Of a stretch of DNA of 64,000 bases, positions 54,458 to 61,967 are shown one piece after another. Source of the DNA: Caulobacter segnis (GTDB lineage: Bacteria; Pseudomonadota; Alphaproteobacteria; Caulobacterales; Caulobacteraceae); assembly GCF_003243465.1 (NCBI RefSeq), contig NZ_QFQZ01000005.1:1-64000 (forward strand), written 5' to 3'. The translations under genes were made by a program, and so were the position numbers. The notes beneath the pieces are model-generated. The model was given only the letters and a program-made list of their open reading frames with translations. It was not told the DNA's origin and did no database searches. The stretch's first letter is position 1, and each line of letters begins with the position of its first letter.

Positions 54458-54693
54458 AAATAAGCGTACTCATAATTTTTGGACGAGTTCAAGCCGCTCC
54501 TCGGCGCGCGTGGAAGCGCAGTCCAATTGGTGAGCAAAGACGATTGCCGTTGCGCCGCCAAGCGTCGCAGTCCTCGATCGTCGTTGCGCTGTCTCATGTC
54601 GGCCATCGCCCGATCGCAGTCGTCGATCAGGTCGGCAATTTTCCGCGCCACGCCGATGGACGTGGCTATACGAACAAATCGTGTCTTTTGCAT
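54454..54693 (-). CDS. Small unknown protein
   Basis: 79 residues from ATG 54693, GGAGGGA about nine bases ahead. Helical start (ATSIGVARKIADLIDDCDRAM), basic, ending YEYAYL. No family recognised. Its 3' end overlaps the palindrome in front of tetR, so it may be spurious. Confidence 0.4.
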   Translation of the reverse strand: MQKTRFVRIATSIGVARKIADLIDDCDRAMADMRQRNDDRGLRRLAAQRQSSLLTNWTALPRAPRSGLNSSKNYEYAYL

Positions 54694-54777
54694 TTTCTCG
54701 GTCCCTCCGCCGCAGGAGGTGACCGCCTTCTCTGAACCGCCTTGATCTACCTCAAATCGCCGACGGGAGCGCTTCAA

Positions 54778-55080
54778 TCTTCAAGGGCGGCGCTCGCGGA
54801 CGCTCATAGGGCGCTTGGGTAGGGCTCCAGAGGCCACGCGATCCCGGCGCCGAAAGTCACTGGAGCGCGGCGCATTCCCCGCCTCTCTGGGCGTCGAGCG
54901 CTCGATCGCCATCAAGTGCGTATGTCGCGAGGTCTAGTCAAGGTCGCCCTTTCCGGCCGTCCGGTGGCGGGACGTGATTTTGGTCTCGACCATCCGTCAA
55001 ATTGGGATATCGTTTGATATCTGGATTCGTCCTCAATGCTGGCCGGTCCAAGGTTCAGCATGACTGCTGGAGGTTCCGAC
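54778..55080. other. Intergenic region before the fatty-acid module
   Basis: About 300 bases between the small ORF and the second tetR. It contains the GATATC-GTTT-GATATC repeat (55006-55021); no gene is seen. Confidence 0.4.
55006..55021. promoter_or_regulatory. GATATC-N4-GATATC repeat, probable operator of second tetR
   Basis: Two copies of the self-complementary GATATC separated by GTTT, 60 bases before the tetR start at 55081. AT-rich compared with its surroundings. Confidence 0.5.
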
Positions 55081-55704
55081 ATGCCGATTCCGCGAAAGGA
55101 AACGCAGCGCCAAACACGCGACCGGCTGATCGCCGCGGCGCACACCTCGATCGTCGAGGAAGGGGTGTCCGGCATGTCGATCCGCAACATTTGCGGTGCG
55201 GCTGGCCACTCTCAAGGCGCCTTCTATTCGAACTTCGCCAGCAAGGATGACCTGCTGGTCGAGGTGATGGAGGCGCACATCCACGATGAAGTCGCGCTTT
55301 TGCGCGAGTTGGTGCGCGGCTCCGAAAGCGGCGACATCGAACGGACGCTTCGGCGTCTGGCCGACCGGCTCGCCAATCTGGCCGCCGAACCACAATGGTC
55401 GCTTCTTTCGATCGAATTGCAGCTTCACGCTCGGCGCGACGCCGCCTTCGCCGCCCGACATCAGGCGGGCAAAGCCTCGTGCTACCGGATGTTCGGTGAG
55501 CTCGTCGCCGACCTTACCCAGCGGTTCGATCTGACCCCAGCCCTGCCGCCGTTGCAGGCGGGTATCGGCCTTTACGCCTTGTGGATGGGGCTAGCCGTTC
55601 AGGGGCAGGTGGCTGGCGCGATCGGGCGCGAGGAGATGTTGGTCGCCTTCTTTCGCGCCATGGCGGGCCTGGATGCGCGGGCGCCGGCAGGAGCGCGGCC
55701 ATGA
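55081..55704 (+). CDS. TetR-family regulator of the fatty-acid module
   Basis: 207 residues from ATG 55081, GGAGG ahead. HTH at about 10-55: RDRLIAAAHTSIVEEGVSG, IRNICGAAGHSQGAFYSNF. Ligand domain helical. Stop overlaps the thioesterase ATG, so it is cotranscribed with the enzymes it probably controls; a fatty acid or acyl-CoA ligand is a guess. Confidence 0.9.
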   Translation: MPIPRKETQRQTRDRLIAAAHTSIVEEGVSGMSIRNICGAAGHSQGAFYSNFASKDDLLVEVMEAHIHDEVALLRELVRGSESGDIERTLRRLADRLANLAAEPQWSLLSIELQLHARRDAAFAARHQAGKASCYRMFGELVADLTQRFDLTPALPPLQAGIGLYALWMGLAVQGQVAGAIGREEMLVAFFRAMAGLDARAPAGARP

Positions 55705-56204
55705 CAGGCGCCGTGGTCGCTCGCCGCCGGATTGGTTGCGACGCGGCTGGAGCGCCGCTTCTGGGACGCCTTGATCCGCAGCGACGCTTCACCCTCACGT
55801 TCTGCGCCCAGGACGAACACATCGATGAACTGGGCCATGTGAATAACGCCACTTGGGTCGTCTGGATTCAGGAGGCTTCGGTGGCGCATTGGTTCGCCGC
55901 AGCCCGACCCGAGGATGCGGATCGCTATGCGGCCGTGGTGCTCCGGCACGAGGTCGACTATCGCGGCAACGTCCTGGCCGGCGCGCACGTCACTGCGGTC
56001 ACTTGGCTCGATGGCCCGCCGCGTGGCGCGCGCTACGCCCGGCGCGTCGAGTTCATCGACGTGCGCGGCCGGTGTCTCGTCGCGGCCCTGTCCCAATGGG
56101 CGCTGATCGATAAGGCGACAGGCAAACTGGTCCGCGTCCCCCGCCAGGTGTCCGCCCCATTTCTCCACGATGCCGCCGAACCCGGGAGCGCTTGCGATGA
56201 TTGA
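55701..56204 (+). CDS. Acyl-CoA thioesterase (hotdog fold)
   Basis: 167 residues. 4HBT-type hotdog: DELGHVNNATWVVWIQEASV with the helix that carries the active-site residues, then LRHEVDYRGNVLAGAHV. Hydrolyses acyl-CoA to free acid. Overlaps tetR by 4 bases and the next gene by 8. Confidence 0.87.
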   Translation: MTGAVVARRRIGCDAAGAPLLGRLDPQRRFTLTFCAQDEHIDELGHVNNATWVVWIQEASVAHWFAAARPEDADRYAAVVLRHEVDYRGNVLAGAHVTAVTWLDGPPRGARYARRVEFIDVRGRCLVAALSQWALIDKATGKLVRVPRQVSAPFLHDAAEPGSACDD

Positions 56205-57048
56205 TATCCAGAAGGTCACCGTGCTGGGCACGGGCGTATTGGGCAGCCAAATCGCCTTCCAATCCGCTTTTCGCGGCTTTGACGTTGTCGCCTATGACAT
56301 CAGCGACGAGGCCCTGGTCCAGGCCCGCTCGCGTTTGGATGGTCTGGTCGCGACCTATGAGAAGGAGATCCCGCAAGCCGCCGGCGGTAAGGCGGCGCAG
56401 GCGCTCGGCCAAATCCGGCTGTCGGCCGATCTGGCCGACGCGGTAGCACAAGCGGACCTGGTGATCGAGGCTGTGCCGGAGGTTCTGGCGATCAAGCAGC
56501 AGACCTACGAGGCGTTGGCTCGGGTCGCGTCGGACAAGACTATTTTCGCCACCAATTCCTCGACCTTGCTGCCCAGCGCCCTGAAGGATTTCACGGGGCG
56601 TCCAGACCGGTTCCTGGCCCTGCATTTCGCCAACAGCATCTGGAAGTTCAACACCGCCGAGGTGATGGGCACGTCCGACACCGATCCGGTCGTCTTCGAT
56701 GCGGTGATCAAATTCGCCACCGACATCGGCATGGCGCCCATTCCCCTCCGCAAGGAAAAGGCCGGCTACGTCCTCAATTCGTTGCTTGTGCCGTTTCTCA
56801 ACGCCGCGACGGATCTTGCCGCCGGCGGCTACGCCGGTCCCCCCGACATCGACAAGGTCTGGCGGATCGCCACCGGTGCGCCGATGGGCCCGTTCCAGAT
56901 CTACGACATCATCGGTCTTTCCACGCCCTACAACATCCTCTCCCACGGCGACGAGCATGCTCGCTCGCTCGCCGCCTGGCTGAAGGAAAACTACATCGAC
57001 AAGGGCAAGCTGGGCGTCGCCGCCGGCGAAGGCTTCTACCGATACTAG
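56197..57048 (+). CDS. 3-hydroxyacyl-CoA dehydrogenase
   Basis: 283 residues from ATG 56197. NAD-binding Rossmann domain (VTVLGTGVLGSQIAFQSA, VIEAVPEV, TNSSTLLPS) and C-terminal HAD domain (KEKAGYVLNSLLVPFLNAA). Oxidises 3-hydroxyacyl-CoA with NAD. Membership of the module suggests hydroxy-fatty-acid metabolism. Confidence 0.9.
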   Translation: MIDIQKVTVLGTGVLGSQIAFQSAFRGFDVVAYDISDEALVQARSRLDGLVATYEKEIPQAAGGKAAQALGQIRLSADLADAVAQADLVIEAVPEVLAIKQQTYEALARVASDKTIFATNSSTLLPSALKDFTGRPDRFLALHFANSIWKFNTAEVMGTSDTDPVVFDAVIKFATDIGMAPIPLRKEKAGYVLNSLLVPFLNAATDLAAGGYAGPPDIDKVWRIATGAPMGPFQIYDIIGLSTPYNILSHGDEHARSLAAWLKENYIDKGKLGVAAGEGFYRY

Positions 57049-57087
57049 TCCCCACAAGATTTTCAGTTCAGCCGAAAGGACTTCGCC

Positions 57088-58854
57088 ATGCACTACAGCA
57101 GCGGAAACTATGAGGCCTTTGTCCGTCCGCGCAAAGCCAAGGACGCCGACAAGAAGTCAGCCTGGTTCGTGGGCGCAGGGCTGGCCGGACTGGCCGGCGC
57201 GGCTTTTCTGATCCGCGACGCCGGCGTGGCGGGCGAGCGGATCACCATCCTGGAGGAACTCGACATTCCGGGCGGCGCGCTCGACGGCCTGGACGTGCCG
57301 GAAAAGGGCTTCGTCATTCGCGGCGGGCGCGAGATGGAGGAGCACTTCGAATGCCTCTGGGATCTTTATCGCTCGATTCCGTCGCTGGAGATCGAGGACG
57401 CCAGCGTCCTGGACGAGTTCTACCGGCTCAACAAGGACGACCCGAACGTCTCGTTGCAACGCGTCACCCAGAACCAGGGCCAGGACGTTCCCGACAAGGC
57501 GCTGCTGACGCTTAACGATCGGGCGCAGAAGGACCTCATCTCCGTCTTCCTGGCGACGCGCGAGGAGATGGAGAACAAGCGGATCAACGAGGTCTTTGGC
57601 GAAGATTTCCTCAAGAGCAACTTCTGGCTCTACTGGCGCACGATGTTCGCCTTCGAGGAGTGGCACTCGGCGCTGGAGATGAAGCTTTATCTGCATCGCT
57701 TCATCCACCATGTCGGCCATCTCGCCGATTTCTCCTCGCTCAAGTTCAATCGCTACAATCAGTACGAATCTATGGTCCTTCCGCTGGTCAAATGGCTGAA
57801 GGAGCACGGCGTCCAGTTCCGCTACGGTGTCGAGGTCACCGATGTCGACTTCGATATCCAGGCCGACCGCAAGCAGGCCACGCGCATTCACTGGACGGAG
57901 AAGGGCCAGGCCGGCGGCGTCGATCTTGGTCCCGACGACCTGGTCTTCATCACCATCGGATCTCTGACGGAGAACTCCGACAATGGCGACCACCACACGC
58001 CCGCCAAGTTGAAGGACGGCCCGGCGCCGGCTTGGGATCTTTGGCGTCGCATCGCCGCCAAGGATCCCGCCTTCGGCCGCCCCGACGTTTTCGGCGCCCA
58101 TATTCCCGAGACCAAGTGGGCCTCCGCGTCGATCACCGCGCTGGACCCGCGCATCGCCCAGCAGGTCGAGAAGATCACCAAGCGCAACCCGTTCACCGGC
58201 AAGATCGTCTCGGCTGGGATTGTGACGGTCAAGGACTCCAGCTGGCTGCTCAGCTGGACCGTTCACCGCCAACCGCACTTTAAGAAGCAGCCCAAGGACC
58301 AGATGATCGCTTGGTTCTATGCGCTCTTCGTCGACAAGCCTGGCGATTATGTGAAGAAGCCGATGCAGGACTGCACCGGCGAGGAGATTACCCAGGAATG
58401 GCTGTATCACCTCGGCGTGCCGGTCGAGGACATCCCGGAGTTGGCCGCGACCGGCGCCAGGACCGTGCCGGTGATGATGCCTTATATCACCGCCTTCTTC
58501 ATGCCGCGCCAAGCCGGCGACCGGCCTGACGTGGTGCCTAAAGGCGCGGTCAACTTCGCCTTCATCGGCCAGTTCGCCGAGTCCAAGCAGCGCGACTGCA
58601 TCTTCACCACCGAGTACTCGGTGCGTACGCCCATGGAGGCGGTCTACACCCTGCTGGACGTTGAGCGCGGTGTCCCGGAGGTGTTCAACTCCACCTATGA
58701 CATCCGCACGCTGTTGGCGGCGATCGGACCGTTGAGAGACGGTAAGGGCATTGACGTTCCGGGCCCTGCATTCCTGCGCAAGCTGCTGATGAAGAAACTG
58801 GAAGGCACAGAGATCGCCGCGCTTCTCGACGAATTTCATCTGATTTCGGAATAG
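57088..58854 (+). CDS. ohyA: Oleate hydratase
   Basis: 588 residues. FAD-dependent hydration of the cis-9 double bond of oleate to 10-hydroxystearate. N-terminal FAD site FVGAGLAGLAGAAFL, then GGREMEEHFECLWDL with the catalytic glutamate region, and FAFEEWHSALEMKLYLHRF. Length and order fit the MCRA/OhyA family. AAGGA before the ATG. 39 bases after the dehydrogenase. Confidence 0.93.
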   Translation: MHYSSGNYEAFVRPRKAKDADKKSAWFVGAGLAGLAGAAFLIRDAGVAGERITILEELDIPGGALDGLDVPEKGFVIRGGREMEEHFECLWDLYRSIPSLEIEDASVLDEFYRLNKDDPNVSLQRVTQNQGQDVPDKALLTLNDRAQKDLISVFLATREEMENKRINEVFGEDFLKSNFWLYWRTMFAFEEWHSALEMKLYLHRFIHHVGHLADFSSLKFNRYNQYESMVLPLVKWLKEHGVQFRYGVEVTDVDFDIQADRKQATRIHWTEKGQAGGVDLGPDDLVFITIGSLTENSDNGDHHTPAKLKDGPAPAWDLWRRIAAKDPAFGRPDVFGAHIPETKWASASITALDPRIAQQVEKITKRNPFTGKIVSAGIVTVKDSSWLLSWTVHRQPHFKKQPKDQMIAWFYALFVDKPGDYVKKPMQDCTGEEITQEWLYHLGVPVEDIPELAATGARTVPVMMPYITAFFMPRQAGDRPDVVPKGAVNFAFIGQFAESKQRDCIFTTEYSVRTPMEAVYTLLDVERGVPEVFNSTYDIRTLLAAIGPLRDGKGIDVPGPAFLRKLLMKKLEGTEIAALLDEFHLISE

Positions 58855-58884
58855 GCAGGACAACAGGCCTTAGGGGAAACGCCA

Positions 58885-59920
58885 ATGGCCGACAGGGATC
58901 ACGAACGAGGAACGGCGGGCGAAAGCGCGGCGGCCAGTGGGGGCGCGCACGGCGACGCGGCGCCGCGCCGAGACCGCGTTCGTGATCCGGTCTGCGGCAT
59001 GATGATAACGCCGTCGGACGCGACCCTTCGAAGCGACCATGAGGACGTGCGCTATTATTTCTGCTCGACCGGCTGCAAGGCGCGGTTCGATGCCGCCCCT
59101 GAATCCTATCGCGCGGCGGCGGGTATCGAGGGCGATGATGCAGGGTTCGCCAAGCCACATGGAGACCCTGTTCATCCGGGGCGTGACCAGCCAGCCGCCA
59201 GTTGTCACCCGCATGGTCCCGCCGACGCCGAGAAGGCGTCAAGTGCGCAGGGCGCGATCTGGACCTGCCCCATGCATCCGGAAATCCGCCGGAACGGGCC
59301 GGGAAGCTGCCCTATCTGCGGCATGGCGTTGGAGCCGTTGGTGGCGGCGCCCGACACGGGACCGAACCCTGAACTCATCGACATGACGCGGCGCTTCTGG
59401 GGCGGGTTTGCGCTCGGGCTGCCTGTGTTTCTGCTCGAGATGGGGGGGCACATCTTCCCCGGGCTGCACCATCTTGTGCCGATGGGGGTCTCCGTCTGGA
59501 TCCAGTTGCTCCTGGCGACGCCAGTCGTCCTATGGGCGGGATGGCCGTTTTTCGAGCGGGCCTGGGTCTCGCTGGTGAACCGCAGCCCGAACATGTTCAC
59601 GCTGATCGCCATGGGCGCCGGCGTGCCTGGACCTACAGCGTCGTCGCCACGCTGGCGCCGCGGATTTTTCCGCCGGCCTTCCAGACCACCGACGGCATGA
59701 TCGCCGTCTATTACGAGGCGGCCGCAGTGATTGTCGTCCTGGCCCTGCTGGGCCAAGTCCTGGAAATGCGGGCCGGGAGCAGACCTCAGGAGCGATCCGC
59801 GCTCTGGTCGATCTGGCCCCGAAAACCGCTCGCCGGATCGCCGAGGACGGATCGGAAGACGACATCGACACCAAGTTCACCGGCCTCAAGGGCTCGGCCA
59901 GCGCCGGCGTCACAAGTTGA
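58885..59920 (+). pseudogene. Frameshifted, truncated copper P1B-type ATPase
   Basis: Starts intact: YHS domain (DPVCGMMITPSDATLRSDH, YYFCSTGCKARF), heavy-metal-binding domain (WTCPMHPEIRRNGPGSCPICG), first membrane helices. A missing base near 59624 and another near 59775 break the frame; correct reading resumes as WTYSVVATLAPRIFPPAFQ and IRALVDLAPKTARRIAEDG. It stops at the actuator domain: the phosphorylation and ATP domains are gone. Not functional. Confidence 0.8.
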
Positions 59921-60050
59921 AGCGGAAGTAGAGCCAAACGGCGTGTCTTATGACCTCCGCAGGGAAGCGGTGGCGCTTAAACGACAGTGCTTTCAATCCC
60001 AGTCTCCAAGCTAGGAGACAAGGAGGCCGGGATGGGGAGACGGTTTGCCG

Positions 60051-60314
60051 TTAGACTGACAGTGCCTTCGATACCTTGGCATCGAGGTCGATGATGCGCT
60101 GGAGATGTCCGAGCAGATTGACCTTTAAGGCTGCCAGCTCATCACCTTTAGTGCGGCCAGAAAGCACGCCACGCCTCCATTGAACGTCGTGTTTCTGGAG
60201 GCGCGCCAAGGGCAGCAATTGGCGCGAGGCCGCCGTTTCCCTGTCTTTGTACGCCAGGGTACGACGCGCCGATTTGGCTGTTGAGATCGCGTCGAACAGG
60301 GTCTTCTTACTCAT
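60051..60314 (-). CDS. Unknown small protein next to trbB
   Basis: 87 residues from ATG 60314. Basic and helical (KTLFDAISTAKSARRTLAYK, RLQKHDVQWRRGVLSGR, LKVNLLGHLQRIIDLDAK). No family recognised. Divergent from trbB with 24 bases between starts, so no room for two separate promoters outside coding DNA. Confidence 0.5.
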   Translation of the reverse strand: MSKKTLFDAISTAKSARRTLAYKDRETAASRQLLPLARLQKHDVQWRRGVLSGRTKGDELAALKVNLLGHLQRIIDLDAKVSKALSV

Positions 60315-60338
60315 CCCCGTAAGCAACGGGGACCCGCC

Positions 60339-61292
60339 GTGGACCTTTCCGAAACCGATCTTGGACGCGAGCGCAGCCGCCAGATGCTGCGCACGGCGCT
60401 TGGGCCGCTGCTGCTGGCGCGGCTGGAGGACCCGGGCGTGGCCGAGGTCATGCTCAACCCCGATGGCCGGGTGTGGATCGACCGGTTCGATGTCGGGCTC
60501 GTCGATGCCGAGCTGTCTGTCGGCGCCGCCGACGCCGAGCGCATCCTGCGTCTGGTCGCCCACCACGTCGACGCCGAGATCCACGCGGGCCGTCCGCGGC
60601 TGTCGGCCGAACTGCCGGGGACCGGCGAGCGCATAGAAGGCCTGCTGCCGCCGCTGGTGGCCGCCCCGACCTTCTCGATCCGCAAGCCCGCCAGCCTGGT
60701 CTTCACCCTGGCCGACTACGTGCGCGCCGGGGTGATGAGCGAAGCGCAGGGCAGGGTGCTGCGAGACGCCGTGGCCATCCGCGCCAACATCTTGGTCGTG
60801 GGGGCCACCTCCAGCGGCAAGACCACCCTGGTCAATGCGCTCCTGGCCGAGGTGGCCAAGAGCGGTGATCGCGTGATCATCGCCGAGGACCTGCGCGAGC
60901 TACAGTGCGCGGCGGAAAACCAGGTCGCCCTGCGGACGCGCGACGGCGTGGCCAGCCTTTCGGACCTGGTGCGCTCGTCCCTGCGCCTGCGGCCCGACCG
61001 GATCGTCATCGGCGAGGTGCGTGGAGCCGAGGCCCTGGACCTGATCAAGGCCTGGGGCACGGGCCACCCCGGCGGGGTGGGGACGCTTCACGCCGGTTCG
61101 GCCCTGGGCGCGTTGCTGCGCTTGGAGCAGTTGATCCAGGAAGCGGTGGTCATCGTGCCGCGCGGCCTGATCGCCGAAACCATCGACCTTATCGCGGTCC
61201 TGCAGGGGCGGGGCCGACAGCGCCGCTTGGCGGACCTTTCGCGCCTCGACGGCCTCGGGGCCGACGGCGCCTACCAGCTCAGCCCCGCCTGA
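60339..61292 (+). CDS. trbB: Conjugal transfer ATPase TrbB
   Basis: 317 residues, GTG start. VirB11-type hexameric ATPase: Walker A GATSSGKTTLVNALL, Asp box IIAEDLRELQ, Walker B region DRIVIGEVRGAEALDL, His box GHPGGVGTLHAGSA. Powers pilus and channel assembly. First trb gene after the second cargo block. Confidence 0.94.
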   Translation: MDLSETDLGRERSRQMLRTALGPLLLARLEDPGVAEVMLNPDGRVWIDRFDVGLVDAELSVGAADAERILRLVAHHVDAEIHAGRPRLSAELPGTGERIEGLLPPLVAAPTFSIRKPASLVFTLADYVRAGVMSEAQGRVLRDAVAIRANILVVGATSSGKTTLVNALLAEVAKSGDRVIIAEDLRELQCAAENQVALRTRDGVASLSDLVRSSLRLRPDRIVIGEVRGAEALDLIKAWGTGHPGGVGTLHAGSALGALLRLEQLIQEAVVIVPRGLIAETIDLIAVLQGRGRQRRLADLSRLDGLGADGAYQLSPA

Positions 61293-61326
61293 GATCTTAG
61301 CCCCTAAACCCCCGGAGATTTACTCG

Positions 61327-61698
61327 ATGTCCACGCGAGAACCCTCGCGCCTGCGCGCACGCCTGCTGTCGGGCTCCATGCTCGACCGACTGGGCCACAT
61401 CGGGGCCGCCGCGCCCCTGACCATCGCCACCCTCCTGGCCGCCTCCTCGGCCAAGGCCGCCGGCTCCTCCATGCCCTGGGAAGAGCCCCTGCAACGGATC
61501 CTGGAGTCGATCGAGGGACCCGTCGCCAAGATCATCGCCGTCATCATCATCATCGTCACGGGCCTGACCCTGGCGTTCGGCGAGACCTCCGGCGGCTCGC
61601 GCAAGCTGATCCAGATCGTGTTCGGTCTGTCGATCGCCTTCGCGGCCAGCTCCTTCTTCCTGTCGTTCTTCAGCTTCGGCGGCGGAGCGCTGGTCTGA
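61327..61698 (+). CDS. trbC: Pilin precursor TrbC
   Basis: 123 residues. Signal part (HIGAAAPLTIATLLAASSAKA), two hydrophobic helices of a VirB2-type pilin (IIAVIIIIVTGLTLAFG, FGLSIAFAASSFFLSFF). Would be cut and cyclised by TraF. Overlaps trbD by one base. Confidence 0.92.
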   Translation: MSTREPSRLRARLLSGSMLDRLGHIGAAAPLTIATLLAASSAKAAGSSMPWEEPLQRILESIEGPVAKIIAVIIIIVTGLTLAFGETSGGSRKLIQIVFGLSIAFAASSFFLSFFSFGGGALV

Positions 61699-61964
61699 TG
61701 GCCGGCGATCGCGCGATGGGGCTGCCCGCGCCCGTTCACCGGGCTCTCACCGAGCCGATGCTGCTGGCCGGCGCTCCGCGCGCGATCGCCCTGGTCAACG
61801 GCACGCTGGCCGCGGCCCTGGGGGTGGGTCTTCGGCTGTGGGTGGTTGGCTTGGCCGTCTGGCTGGTCGGCCATGGCCTGGCTGTGTGGGCGGCTCGACG
61901 CGACCCCCAGATCTTCGATGTCGGCCGCCGCCACGTGCGGCTGCCCGCCCACCTGGAGGTCTGA
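61698..61964 (+). CDS. trbD: Conjugal transfer membrane protein TrbD
   Basis: 88 residues. VirB3-like: PAPVHRALTEPMLLAGAPR and one hydrophobic hairpin (LRLWVVGLAVWLVGHGLAVW). Three bases before trbE. Confidence 0.92.
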   Translation: MAGDRAMGLPAPVHRALTEPMLLAGAPRAIALVNGTLAAALGVGLRLWVVGLAVWLVGHGLAVWAARRDPQIFDVGRRHVRLPAHLEV

Positions 61965-61967
61965 GCC

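Noticed and set aside
59532..60014. A separate membrane protein gene after the ATPase fragment
   Set aside because: Its central segment is the continuation of the broken P-type ATPase in another frame.
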